From UMGS1649 sp045651205 (GTDB lineage Bacteria > Bacillota > Clostridia > TANB77 > CAG-465): a stretch of 64,000 bases of DNA. Location of the stretch: assembly GCA_045651205.1 (NCBI GenBank), contig JAZRSA010000050.1:1-64000 (forward strand), in the 5' to 3' direction. Below the pieces are notes generated by a model, which worked only from the letters and a program-made list of their open reading frames with translations, was not told where the DNA came from and ran no database searches. Position numbers and translations under genes: made by a program. This document shows, piece after piece, positions 17,576 to 25,881 of the stretch; within the stretch, counting starts at the first letter, position 1; each line of letters starts with the position of its first letter.

Positions 17576-18157
17576 TTATTTAATAAATAATGGTTGTATT
17601 TGTTTCTTCTCAAGAGCTAATTTTATTGTGTCAATAAGTTTAGTGTAGTCATATACAATAGACTTAGGTTTCTTATCTGGATTATCTTGCTCAAAAGGAA
17701 TGAAATATATATTTTTTGTGTTAAGAAGATTCATTAAATTTTCTCCATTAGCACCTAGTCCATCATTTGTAGATACTCCAATAACCACCGGCTTATTATT
17801 TCTAATATGGCCTTTTACGGCCATTAAAACAGGTGTGTCTGTAATACCTAGATTAAGCTTAGCTAATGTGTTTCCTGTGCAAGGCGCAATTACAATTAAG
17901 TCTACTAAATTCTCAGGACCAATAGGTTCAGCTTTAGATATTGTGTCTACTATTTCTTTTCCAGTTTCTTTTTCTAGCAATTCTTTTATATATTCTGGAT
18001 TTGAAAATCTATTTGTCTCATTTAGTGTACTATATGATGCAATAGGAAGTATCTCTTTAACACCATTATCTTTTAACATATCTATTTCAGGTTTAATCTT
18101 AGAAAAGTTACAAAAAGAGCCAGTTATTCCTAAACCTATTTTTAAATCTTTAAGCAT
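17576..18157 (-). CDS. dpaB: Dipicolinate synthase subunit B
   Basis: DpaB (SpoVFB) is the flavoprotein subunit of dipicolinate synthase, which makes the calcium chelator stored in the spore core. The 193-residue protein starts LKIGLGITGSFCNF, has the flavoprotein motif VIAPCTGNTLAKL and MAVKGHIRNNKPVVIG, and contains the STNDGLGANGEN segment typical of SpoVFB. The ribosome binding site is CGGAGG. The partner dpaA, normally directly upstream, is absent: the upstream gene is lexA behind its own terminator. A sigma-K-like promoter fits mother-cell expression late in sporulation. Confidence 0.94.
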   Translation of the reverse strand: MLKDLKIGLGITGSFCNFSKIKPEIDMLKDNGVKEILPIASYSTLNETNRFSNPEYIKELLEKETGKEIVDTISKAEPIGPENLVDLIVIAPCTGNTLAKLNLGITDTPVLMAVKGHIRNNKPVVIGVSTNDGLGANGENLMNLLNTKNIYFIPFEQDNPDKKPKSIVYDYTKLIDTIKLALEKKQIQPLFIK

Positions 18158-18177
18158 AAAATACCTCCGGTATACTT

Positions 18178-18205
18178 TATATTATGCAAAAGAGCTAGAC
18201 ATGTT
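18178..18205 (-). promoter_or_regulatory. Sigma-K-like promoter of dpaB
   Basis: Minus-strand AAC (18203-18205), exactly 16 bp, then CATAATATA (18178-18186), an exact match to AC-N16/17-CATAnnnTA. The leader is about 15 nt and contains the CGGAGG. In Bacillus subtilis spoVF is sigma-K controlled, so element and function agree. Confidence 0.7.
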
Positions 18206-18219
18206 AATGCAAAAAGAAA

Positions 18220-18241
18220 AACAGAGTGTTTCCACTCTGTT
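18220..18241 (-). terminator. Terminator after lexA
   Basis: A 9-bp stem (18220-18228 with 18233-18241, AACAGAGTG/CACTCTGTT) followed on the minus strand by TTTTCTTTTT. Confidence 0.88.
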
Positions 18242-18248
18242 TGTAGTA

Positions 18249-18884
18249 TTAAAATCTTCTTATTAACCCTACTACTTTACCAATTATTTGAACATCTGTA
18301 ACTATAATTGGATCCATAGAATCGTTTTCTGGTTGTAGTCTTACATGATCTTTTTCTTTGTAGAAAGTTTTAACTGTTGCTTCATCTTCTATTAACGCAA
18401 CAACTATTTGACCATTTTCTGCAGTATTTGTTTTAGCAACTATTATATAGTCTCCAGAATAAATACCCACATTTATCATACTATCGCCTTTTACTTTAAG
18501 CATATATGTTCCTTCTTGTTTAGCATTTTGTTTAACCATGCTTATTGGAAGTTTAACATACTCTTCTATATTTTGTTCTGCAAGAATTGGTAGACCAGCT
18601 GCAACTTGTCCTACTAAAGGTACTTCTATCATATCTGGATCTTGGACCTCGCTAGACATTGTTTGCCCAACAACTTTTAACGCTCTTGTTTTTAGATCTC
18701 CTTTAGATATTAAACCTTTTTCCGCAAGTCTAGATAAATATAAATGAACTGAAGATGTAGATTTTAATCCAACAGCCTGACATATTTCTCTTACTGTTGG
18801 TGGATATCCCACTTCTTCTACTTGCTTTCTAATATAATTTAATATGTTCTCTTCGTTTTTAACTGTATCTTCTCTTTTTCCCAC
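18249..18884 (-). CDS. lexA: LexA SOS repressor
   Basis: LexA represses DNA-damage genes and cleaves itself when RecA filaments form. I chose the GTG start at 18884, 6 nt after GGAGG, giving a 211-residue protein; upstream in-frame codons run through the promoter. The winged HTH (PPTVREICQAVGLKSTSSV) is followed by the cleavage site VAAGLP (Ala-Gly bond), then the Ser of KGDSM and the Lys of VVALIEDEATVKTF, which form the Ser/Lys dyad of the S24 peptidase domain. Two SOS boxes around its own promoter indicate autoregulation. Confidence 0.95.
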   Translation of the reverse strand: MGKREDTVKNEENILNYIRKQVEEVGYPPTVREICQAVGLKSTSSVHLYLSRLAEKGLISKGDLKTRALKVVGQTMSSEVQDPDMIEVPLVGQVAAGLPILAEQNIEEYVKLPISMVKQNAKQEGTYMLKVKGDSMINVGIYSGDYIIVAKTNTAENGQIVVALIEDEATVKTFYKEKDHVRLQPENDSMDPIIVTDVQIIGKVVGLIRRF

Positions 18885-18914
18885 AAAATTACCTCCTAAA
18901 CTAATGTTTGTTTT

Positions 18915-18943
18915 ATTATATATGATAAACTTATGTTTGTCAA
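18915..18943 (-). promoter_or_regulatory. Sigma-A promoter of lexA
   Basis: Minus-strand TTGACA (18938-18943), 17-bp spacer, TATAAT (18915-18920): a consensus promoter whose -35 lies across the junction of two LexA boxes. Confidence 0.88.
18926..18939 (-). promoter_or_regulatory. LexA box 1 (spacer and -35)
   Basis: Minus-strand CAAACATAAGTTTA, an imperfect match to the Firmicute SOS box CGAAC-N4-GTTCG (half-sites AAAC/GTTT). It occupies the promoter spacer and the edge of the -35. Confidence 0.6.
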
Positions 18944-18954
18944 ACAAAAGTTCG
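18941..18954 (-). promoter_or_regulatory. LexA box 2 (upstream edge of -35)
   Basis: Minus-strand CGAACTTTTGTTTG matches CGAAC-N4-GTTyG very well. Its centre is 15 bp from box 1, and one base separates the two. Confidence 0.8.
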
Positions 18955-18992
18955 TTTTTTATTAAAATATTTTCAAATTAGTTTTAGTCAAA

Positions 18993-19018
18993 AAAAAGAA
19001 TGCTTCCGCATTCTTTTT
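18993..19018 (-). terminator. Terminator of the rlmN-prkC-pfkA operon
   Basis: An 11-bp stem (18993-19003 with 19008-19018, AAAAAGAATGC/GCATTCTTTTT) followed on the minus strand by a seven-T run; a strong intrinsic terminator. Confidence 0.9.
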
Positions 19019-19022
19019 ACAT

Positions 19023-20216
19023 TTATACTGGTTTTAATGTTTTATTTAATTCTGTTGTAAGTCTGATAACAAATTTAACAACACTGTTATACATTCCAAT
19101 ATCATAAACATTTAACGCATCCGTCCAGAATTTAGGTTCAAACATTTTTCCTGTATGCAACTTAATATATATATGATTTCTCTTTATAGAAATATCAAAA
19201 TACAAACTTGTTTCTTTATAAAAACTCAAGATTGCATCAATAACATCTGATGTTAAAATTTGAAATGTTTCCATTTGTTCTGTTGCATATGTTACAAAAA
19301 GCTCATTAAATTCTTGTACATCTGTTTTTATAGCAGTCATATCATACATTTCGTCGTGATCATCCGTTTTAACAAGAGACGAATACATTTTTATAGGTTC
19401 TTTTACAAATCTATCTAACGTTACATCTACAAAAAGTCCATTAAATAACGGAAATTCATATTCAACATCTCGTTCAATTACTACTCTGCGTTTTATATCT
19501 AAATCACACATTTTTATTTCTAGACCATTATCCATTTTGCAACATATATAATCGTCTACTTCTATTTTCTTGTCATACTCACCGCGATCAAAATTAGAAT
19601 CATAATATCCGCTTACTAATTCCCTATTTTCAAAATCGTATTTCCAATTAGGATTTATACATTCTAAGATATTTTTTATTATATCCGTTTTATATTTTTC
19701 ACTATATTTTTTCTTTTCATAGATAGGCACTTTAATTATTAAATAATTTAATCCTATTCCTAAACAGCCAAATATCATAAGCCACGCCGTAGTACCTAAA
19801 CCTGCCCCCAACTTAATAGGTAATATCATCATTGCCAAAGATACTATCGCTACTATAATTACCGTTGTCCATTTTAGTATAGCTTGTCTTCTTAATTCAT
19901 CTTGATATTTCTTAAATGTATTATCATAATGTTTTTTTACTTTATTATATATATCCCTGTTTTCAAAATTATTTAATTCTTTTTTATTTATTCTTCTCTT
20001 CAACAATCTACGTTGTTCTTTATTCTTTTTGCTATAATCAACTTTTATATCCTTAACCATCATAACAAATATAAAAATCCACATCGCAACTAAGAATAAG
20101 ATCAACCACCATCCTAGCGAAAAAAGTAAAGTTGCATCAAATAAAATCGGCTTTGCAAAATTAAAAATTAAAATTAGTGTTATTAATACATTACTTATTA
20201 TAAATAATTCTTTCAT
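19023..20216 (-). CDS. DUF3137-type membrane protein (397 aa)
   Basis: The protein has two hydrophobic segments at the N-terminus (residues about 5-55), a charged coiled region (KKNKEQRRLLKRRINKKE), two further membrane helices (about 118-165) and a 230-residue soluble C-terminal domain. The latter has the DUF3137-like run of NPNWKYDF, DDYICCKM and FPLFNGLFVDVTLDR. DUF3137 has no known function. It overlaps no gene but sits only 3 nt after pfkA, as last gene of the kinase/phosphatase operon, so it may be a substrate or partner of PrkC; this is inference. Confidence 0.75.
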   Translation of the reverse strand: MKELFIISNVLITLILIFNFAKPILFDATLLFSLGWWLILFLVAMWIFIFVMMVKDIKVDYSKKNKEQRRLLKRRINKKELNNFENRDIYNKVKKHYDNTFKKYQDELRRQAILKWTTVIIVAIVSLAMMILPIKLGAGLGTTAWLMIFGCLGIGLNYLIIKVPIYEKKKYSEKYKTDIIKNILECINPNWKYDFENRELVSGYYDSNFDRGEYDKKIEVDDYICCKMDNGLEIKMCDLDIKRRVVIERDVEYEFPLFNGLFVDVTLDRFVKEPIKMYSSLVKTDDHDEMYDMTAIKTDVQEFNELFVTYATEQMETFQILTSDVIDAILSFYKETSLYFDISIKRNHIYIKLHTGKMFEPKFWTDALNVYDIGMYNSVVKFVIRLTTELNKTLKPV

Positions 20217-20219
20217 AAT

Positions 20220-21296
20220 TTATTCTCCGAAATAAACTCCAACCGCTTTTGCTGTCCTAACTAAAGGATGAGTGTTAATGTCTAAAAGTCTTGCGTTTAT
20301 TTCGTCTTTAGGGAATTCCATTTTCCTAACTTCTTCACCATCTATTCCTACTATATATCCATATTCACCAGTAGTTAGAAGTTCGTATGCATAACTTCCT
20401 AATGTTGAAGCTGTTATTATATCTCTATGATTTGGAGTTCCTCCTCTTTGAACATGTCCTAGCGCAACATATCTACATTCTATTCCTGTTTTAGCTTCTA
20501 TTTCATCTGCTAATTTTTCGGCTATACCGCCGTATCTTTTCTTTTCAAAACTATCATTTATCATCTTAGCTACAGTTTCAGCTTTTCCAAGTTCTTTAGC
20601 CGCTTCCGCTACCGCAATTATTACAGAACGTCTTCTTGATGCTACTTCTTTTACTTTTTCACAAACACCATCTAAATCATAGTCTTGTTCTGGTAAAAGT
20701 ATAATATCTGCACATCCCGCAAACCCACCATAAAGTGTAAGATATCCAGAAGTTCTTCCCATTATTTCTACAACAATTACTCTTCTATGAGAATCGGCTG
20801 TTGAACGAACTTTATTTATTGCATCTACAACATTTTCTACAGCTGTATCAAATCCTATTGTCGGATTACTTGCAGCCATATCATTATCTATTGTTTTAGG
20901 AATACCAACTGTTGGTAATCCTCTTTCGCTAATAACTCTAGCAGAATCTAGTGTTCCATCTCCGCCTACAACAATAAGTCCTTCAACACCTTCTTTTTTC
21001 ATTTTAGCAATTGCTTCATCAGTCTTGTCCACATATTTCATATTAACTTTATCTACTAGATAATAAAATGGGCATTCCTTATTTGATGAACCTAATATTG
21101 TACCACCTAAACGCTCTATATTTTCTACATCTTTAGGTGTTAATTCCTTGTACCAGCCTTCTACAAATCCTTTGTATCCATCTAGTACACCTAGAACTTC
21201 TACGCCTTTATTGTGTGCACTCATTACTACAGCTTTAATTGCTGCATTTAGTCCCGGACAATCGCCGCCTGCTGTCATTATAGCTATTTTCTTCAT
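20220..21296 (-). CDS. pfkA: 6-phosphofructokinase, mixed ATP/PPi-type signature
   Basis: Catalyses phosphorylation of fructose 6-phosphate in glycolysis. The 358-residue protein has TAGGDCPGLNAAIKAVV, GGDGT, PKTIDND with the catalytic Asp, MGRTSGYL and GHVQRGGTPNHRD. In E. coli numbering the residue after the GGD Asp is Gly104 (favours ATP), while the residue before TIDND is Lys124 (usual in pyrophosphate enzymes, Gly in classic ATP enzymes). This combination is known from group III actinobacterial-type PFKs, which use ATP. I therefore expect an ATP enzyme with atypical regulation, but PPi use cannot be excluded. It sits within the PrkC operon. Confidence 0.93.
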   Translation of the reverse strand: MKKIAIMTAGGDCPGLNAAIKAVVMSAHNKGVEVLGVLDGYKGFVEGWYKELTPKDVENIERLGGTILGSSNKECPFYYLVDKVNMKYVDKTDEAIAKMKKEGVEGLIVVGGDGTLDSARVISERGLPTVGIPKTIDNDMAASNPTIGFDTAVENVVDAINKVRSTADSHRRVIVVEIMGRTSGYLTLYGGFAGCADIILLPEQDYDLDGVCEKVKEVASRRRSVIIAVAEAAKELGKAETVAKMINDSFEKKRYGGIAEKLADEIEAKTGIECRYVALGHVQRGGTPNHRDIITASTLGSYAYELLTTGEYGYIVGIDGEEVRKMEFPKDEINARLLDINTHPLVRTAKAVGVYFGE

Positions 21297-21314
21297 ATAT
21301 TCCTCCTATGTTAC

Positions 21315-23339
21315 TTAAAACGAAATTGTAACTGTATCTACCGCTTTATCGTTTATATATATTGTTAATTTTGCTGATGAGAATCCATTTACTTCTACTG
21401 TGAAGTTATCATAACCATCAGCTCCCTTTGTATGTGTTCTGCTATGTATTGTGTTTGTAACTCCTTCAACTTGAGCTTTTACTTTAACACTTATGCTTTC
21501 ATCTTCCATATTAGCTGTATAATCTTTAAGTTTAATTGTTACATTCTTAGTTTTTTCTAGTCTATTTACTGTAAGTTCTATAACTGTTCCTTCAACAACC
21601 TCTTTATTTTCTTTAAGGCTTTGAGAAACAACTATACCATCGCTCTTGCTTGGATCGTTTACGTAAGATATATTAACTACTAGTTTTAGTTTTTGTAATT
21701 TAGATTTAGCTGAACTTTCAGAATTTCCAATAACACTTGGAACTATTATTCTATCTTTTCCATCGCCTTCACTAACTTCTAACAATACCTTTGTACCTGT
21801 TACAAATTGATCCTTATGTTTAAGCGATTGCTTTACAACTAAATCTTTTTCAACTTTATCGCTTACTACATTCTTTATTTCTACTTTGAATCCTAAAGCT
21901 TCAAGTTCGTATTTAGCAACTTTATAGTCTTTTCCTACAACATCTGGCATTGTTATTTTCTTAACACCTTTAGCAACTACTACTGTCATTTTTCCATCTG
22001 TGATCTTTTCGCCTTTTTCTATGTTTTGAGAAATTATTTGACCAGCTGGAAGCTCGTCAGTCTCTTCATACTTGCTTATTTTAATAATTAATCCAAGCTT
22101 TTCGTATTTAACTCTTGCTTCCTCATAATCGCTACCAACTAAATCTGGTGCCACTTCAACTTTTTCAACAACTATAGGTTTGTTGTTTTCTTTTATAGTA
22201 TCTACCAACTTATATGTTAAAAATCCAAGTCCTGCTAATACTAGAACTATTATTACGGTAACGACAATTCTTTTAATAATCTTAGCTTTTCTTTGCTTAG
22301 GATTTTCATTTAAGCTTTCAATTCTTCTTTTTTCGCTTTTATCATTTTCAAGTTCTTCTATTCTCTTACCAACACGTTCTTTCTTTCTAGAAGTACTATC
22401 TATATTTTCTATTCCACTTTCAGCAATATCTTTTTTATTTATTACTGGAACAACTTGAGTAGACCCCTTTTTAAATCCAGCCACATTGTTATCTGTCTTT
22501 TCTTCTATATCTACATTGTTTATTGCTGCAAATATATCGTCTAAAAGTTCTGTAGCTGTTTGATATCTTTCAGTTGTCTTTTTAGCCATCGCTTTAAGTA
22601 TTATTCTGTTTAACGCTGCTGTTACTGTTGGAACTTTTTCTTTAGGCTCTATTGGTTCTTCTTGTATTTGTTTTAACGCAACAGATACAGGAGTATCTGC
22701 TTCAAATGGAACTTCTCCAGTTACCATCTCATACATTACAACACCTAAAGAATATATATCTGATTTCTCATCAGTATATCCACCTTTAGCTTGTTCTGGT
22801 GAGAAATAATGAACAGACCCCATTGTTTGGCTACCGTTTGCTATTGTTTCGTTTGAACTCATTTTAGCAATTCCAAAGTCTGTTACTTTAGCAACTGTAT
22901 TGTTATTTGCAAGCACTATATTATGTGGTTTTATATCTCTATGCACAATTTTAGAACTGTGTGCAGCCTCTAAAGCTGATGCTATTTGACTTGCATATTT
23001 TAATGTTCTTTCGTTAGATAATTTTCCATGATGTTCTATATAGTCTTTTAATGTTTCACCAACTAAAAGTTCCATAACTATATAGTTTACGCCATTCTCT
23101 TCACCTACATCGTATACTGATACTATATTTGGATGTGTAAGAGCCGCTGCAGATTGAGCTTCTGCTCTAAACTTTTTAACAAATTCTGCATCTTTAGCGA
23201 ATTCATCTTTAAGTACTTTTACTGCTACAAATCTATTTAATAAATTACATTTTGCTTTGTATACTGTGGCCATTCCGCCTACGCCTACTTCTTCTAGTAT
23301 TTCATATCTGCCACACAAAGTCTTACCAACTAGATTCAA
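21315..23339 (-). CDS. prkC: PASTA-domain Ser/Thr protein kinase (PrkC/Stk)
   Basis: A membrane receptor kinase that responds to peptidoglycan fragments or lipid II and controls wall synthesis and spore germination in relatives. Kinase domain at residues 10-270 (GVGGMATVYKA, VAVKVLK, HRDIKPHNI, DFGIAK and a Ser/Thr-rich activation loop). A basic juxtamembrane stretch leads to one membrane helix near 352-375, then three PASTA repeats (starting near APDLVG, MPDVVG and VPSVIG) and a C-terminal beta domain of about 75 residues with no family I know. It follows prpC by 12 nt, the usual phosphatase/kinase pair. Confidence 0.95.
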   Translation of the reverse strand: MNLVGKTLCGRYEILEEVGVGGMATVYKAKCNLLNRFVAVKVLKDEFAKDAEFVKKFRAEAQSAAALTHPNIVSVYDVGEENGVNYIVMELLVGETLKDYIEHHGKLSNERTLKYASQIASALEAAHSSKIVHRDIKPHNIVLANNNTVAKVTDFGIAKMSSNETIANGSQTMGSVHYFSPEQAKGGYTDEKSDIYSLGVVMYEMVTGEVPFEADTPVSVALKQIQEEPIEPKEKVPTVTAALNRIILKAMAKKTTERYQTATELLDDIFAAINNVDIEEKTDNNVAGFKKGSTQVVPVINKKDIAESGIENIDSTSRKKERVGKRIEELENDKSEKRRIESLNENPKQRKAKIIKRIVVTVIIVLVLAGLGFLTYKLVDTIKENNKPIVVEKVEVAPDLVGSDYEEARVKYEKLGLIIKISKYEETDELPAGQIISQNIEKGEKITDGKMTVVVAKGVKKITMPDVVGKDYKVAKYELEALGFKVEIKNVVSDKVEKDLVVKQSLKHKDQFVTGTKVLLEVSEGDGKDRIIVPSVIGNSESSAKSKLQKLKLVVNISYVNDPSKSDGIVVSQSLKENKEVVEGTVIELTVNRLEKTKNVTIKLKDYTANMEDESISVKVKAQVEGVTNTIHSRTHTKGADGYDNFTVEVNGFSSAKLTIYINDKAVDTVTISF

Positions 23340-23351
23340 CTTCTTACCCCC

Positions 23352-24065
23352 TTACACTCTCACATACATAACAGTAATATTATCTACTCCGCCTTTTTCA
23401 TTGGCCATATCTACTAATATATTACAAATATCTTCATCATTACTGTCTGCTATTTTTAGAAGAATATCTTGATCTGTACTTGTTGTTGTTAATCCATCTG
23501 TACAAAGTAAAAATCTTCTTCCTGTTATATTTTCTATCTTATTTACATCAAAGTTTACATTTTTTGCAATTCCTATAGCTCTTACTAACACATGTCTGTC
23601 TGGATGTGTTTTTGCTTCTTCTCTTGTTATTATATTGTCCCTAAGAAGCGTATTTACATATGTATCATCCTCTGTTAAAAGAGTTATTGCATTTTCTTTT
23701 AATTCATAAATTCTTGAGTCACCAACACTTATATGGTATCCCACATCATCTTTTACAAAAAGCATAGTAAGTGTTGTACCCATATTTTTATATTCTTTGT
23801 TTTCTTTTGCTATTTCATGAACACATCTATTAGCATATTTAACAGCTAGTTTAAGCATATCTTCTATTTTGTGTTCATAATAGTGTTCTTTAATATACTC
23901 AATTACTTTTTCTGCTGCTGTTTTAGACGCAATTTCTCCGCCACTTGCGCCACCTATTCCATCTAAAACCATATATATTTGTTCACCAGTTTCAAGATTA
24001 CATGTTAACATATAGTCTTCGTTATTTTGTCTTTTTATTCCTACATCTGTTTTTGAGTATACCAT
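23352..24065 (-). CDS. prpC: PP2C-type Ser/Thr phosphatase
   Basis: PrpC/Stp removes phosphates placed by PrkC. The 237-residue protein has the PP2C metal-binding motifs: an early RQNNEDY, VLDGIGGASGGEIAS, SVGDSRIY, LLCTDGL and the C-terminal DNITV. No membrane segment. Spacing to prkC is 12 nt and to rlmN 34 nt, an order conserved across Firmicutes, although the usual downstream rsgA and rpe are replaced here by pfkA and DUF3137. Confidence 0.95.
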   Translation of the reverse strand: MVYSKTDVGIKRQNNEDYMLTCNLETGEQIYMVLDGIGGASGGEIASKTAAEKVIEYIKEHYYEHKIEDMLKLAVKYANRCVHEIAKENKEYKNMGTTLTMLFVKDDVGYHISVGDSRIYELKENAITLLTEDDTYVNTLLRDNIITREEAKTHPDRHVLVRAIGIAKNVNFDVNKIENITGRRFLLCTDGLTTTSTDQDILLKIADSNDEDICNILVDMANEKGGVDNITVMYVRV

Positions 24066-24099
24066 TTAAACACCTCTTTTCTTTATAATATATTCTATA

Positions 24100-25146
24100 T
24101 TATTTATTATTATTTTCTTGTTCATCTAAATATTTTTGTCTTAATTGTCCGCAAGCAGCATCAATATCTGAACCAAGTTCACGTCTTACTGTTGCAACTA
24201 CGCCTGAACTATTTAGAATTCCCATAAATCTATCTACATCTTCTGGTTTGCTCTTTTTAAACTGACCGTTAACTATTTCATTTACTGGTATTAAGTTAAC
24301 ATGAGCAATCATACCCCTAAGTAGTTTTGCAAGCGCTCTTGCAGTTGCTTCATCATCATTTACACCAGCTATTAACGCAAACTCAAAACTAATTCTTCTA
24401 CCTGTGACCATTATATAATATGTGCATGCATCTAGCAACTCTTTTATGCTATATTTATTAGCAATTGGCATTATTTCTTTACGCTTTTCATCTGTTACAG
24501 CATGAAGAGAAATAGATAATGTTGCTTGAAGTTTTTCATCTGCTAATCTCTTAATATTATCTACTAATCCACAAGTAGATATACTAATGTGTCTTGCACC
24601 TATTCCTAAACCTTCAGGGCAGTTAATTAGCTTAACAGATTTAACTACGTTATCATAGTTATCTAGTGGTTCACCTATTCCCATATATACTATGTTAGAA
24701 ATTTTTTCATTCATATATTTTTCTGCTGCTATAATTTGTCCTTCAATTTCTGATGCTAACAAATGTCTTCTCCATCCATTTTTAGTTGATGCACAGAATT
24801 TGCATCCCATTTTACATCCAACTTGAGAAGATACACATATTGTATTTCCATGATGATATCTCATAACTACAGATTCAACCGCATTATTATCTGAAAGCTT
24901 GATTAAAAATTTATGCGTCCCATCTTTTTTAGACACTTGGCATTGCAATACTTCTAAGCGCATTATATATGCATTTTCTTTTAACTTTTCTCTTAGGCTT
25001 TTAGATATATCTGTCATTTCATCAAAAGATGAAACTCCTACTCTATGCAACCATTTAAATATTTGTTTTGCGTGAAATTTCTTTTCACCAATACTTAATA
25101 TATATTCTTCTAATTCTTCTATTGTATAGTCTGTTATATTTACCAT
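24100..25146 (-). CDS. rlmN: Dual-specificity 23S rRNA/tRNA adenine-C2 methyltransferase RlmN
   Basis: RlmN methylates A2503 of 23S rRNA and A37 of some tRNAs by radical chemistry. The 348-residue protein has the radical SAM cluster C-x3-C-x2-C (CKMGCKFC), the VYMGIGEPLDNYDNV segment, SISTCGLV, FEFALIAGVND, and the C-terminal methyl-carrying Cys in AACGQLRQKY. The N-terminal helical RNA-binding domain carries KFHAKQIFKWLH. It leads the five-gene operon through DUF3137, with a promoter upstream. Confidence 0.96.
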   Translation of the reverse strand: MVNITDYTIEELEEYILSIGEKKFHAKQIFKWLHRVGVSSFDEMTDISKSLREKLKENAYIMRLEVLQCQVSKKDGTHKFLIKLSDNNAVESVVMRYHHGNTICVSSQVGCKMGCKFCASTKNGWRRHLLASEIEGQIIAAEKYMNEKISNIVYMGIGEPLDNYDNVVKSVKLINCPEGLGIGARHISISTCGLVDNIKRLADEKLQATLSISLHAVTDEKRKEIMPIANKYSIKELLDACTYYIMVTGRRISFEFALIAGVNDDEATARALAKLLRGMIAHVNLIPVNEIVNGQFKKSKPEDVDRFMGILNSSGVVATVRRELGSDIDAACGQLRQKYLDEQENNNK

Positions 25147-25182
25147 ATATTCTTCCTTTCAACTATATTTTCCACTCTTAAT

Positions 25183-25211
25183 ATTATACCTTTTTTAGCT
25201 AAATTAAGCAA
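25183..25211 (-). promoter_or_regulatory. Sigma-A promoter of the rlmN operon
   Basis: Minus-strand TTGCTT (25206-25211), 17-bp spacer, TATAAT (25183-25188). Confidence 0.72.
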
Positions 25212-25245
25212 GCTTTTATGTAATCTAATTACATATTATGTACAT

Positions 25246-25282
25246 AAAAACAGCAAGCGAAATTAATCGCTTGCCGTCTTTT
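25246..25282 (-). terminator. Terminator after the zinc-ribbon/helical cassette
   Basis: Stem GCAAGCGA (25253-25260) with TCGCTTGC (25267-25274), followed on the minus strand by a T-rich run. Confidence 0.8.
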
Positions 25283-25287
25283 CTTTG

Positions 25288-25530
25288 TTACATTGAAATG
25301 TTTAGTGCTAATACCTCGTTCTTAAAAGTTTGGGTCATTTTCTTAAGTTTTACCCTAGTCCATTCACCGCACCATTTACATTTGAAGTAGTATCTTGGAA
25401 ACACTCTTGTTAAGTCCGCTCTGAAATCTTGCGGAATAAGTTCTAACTTTGCTTGACAGTTAAGACACGTCATGTCCATATTTTCAGGATTTTCGTCCCT
25501 ACATACATTTCCACATCCATTAACTTTCAT
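25288..25530 (-). CDS. Small zinc-ribbon-like protein (80 aa)
   Basis: Unrecognised family. Two CxxC knuckles are separated by about 26 residues (CLNC...CKWC, with G-E-W after the second), so a zinc ribbon is likely; an extra N-terminal Cys pair (GCGNVC) is present. It is the second gene of a two-gene cassette (10 nt after the 94-aa gene) with its own promoter and terminator. Base composition is richer in G+C than the rlmN operon beside it. It may be related in architecture to the two zinc-ribbon genes near 43 kb. Confidence 0.72.
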   Translation of the reverse strand: MKVNGCGNVCRDENPENMDMTCLNCQAKLELIPQDFRADLTRVFPRYYFKCKWCGEWTRVKLKKMTQTFKNEVLALNISM

Positions 25531-25540
25531 CGTTCATCCT

Positions 25541-25825
25541 TTAGTAACCGTTTCTATTAAGGCTCGCAGCATACATTTTGTTTGAAGCTTCGACGTTTTT
25601 TTCCGAAGCGTCATGCATCATCTCCGCGTTTCTTGTAAGCGTAAACAACGCATTGTCTATCTTTTCTGCCGCCATCATCATTCTGTTTGCGCTGCCTTCT
25701 AACGCCTCCATATGTTTTTGGCCGGTTAATAGATAAAGCAATGGAATGATTTCCTGCATTGCTTGTGTGTGTAGATGAAGTGCTCTTGTGTGTTCTTCCA
25801 TGATTCTCATTTCTTGTTCCGTCAT
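25541..25825 (-). CDS. Hypothetical all-helical protein (94 aa)
   Basis: No family recognised. The sequence is a near-continuous amphipathic helix rich in Met, Glu and Ala (MTEQEMRIMEEHTRALHLH, ANRMMMAAEKIDNALFTL), likely forming a coiled coil or helical bundle, reminiscent of methyl-accepting or phage tail-chaperone helices but without a signature. The ATG is preceded by GGAG at 8 nt. A second overlapping frame (25611-25877) is open but has no ribosome binding site and a different composition, so I rejected it. Confidence 0.72.
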   Translation of the reverse strand: MTEQEMRIMEEHTRALHLHTQAMQEIIPLLYLLTGQKHMEALEGSANRMMMAAEKIDNALFTLTRNAEMMHDASEKNVEASNKMYAASLNRNGY

Positions 25826-25881
25826 CTTTTTTCTCCGATTTAATTATAAATTTTGGCAACATTATGTTTACCAGCATATAT

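Noticed and set aside
25611..25877. Overlapping minus-strand frame in the two-gene cassette
   Set aside because: No ribosome binding site, Lys/Gly/Thr-rich low-complexity sequence, and it overlaps a better gene with a proper GGAG start.
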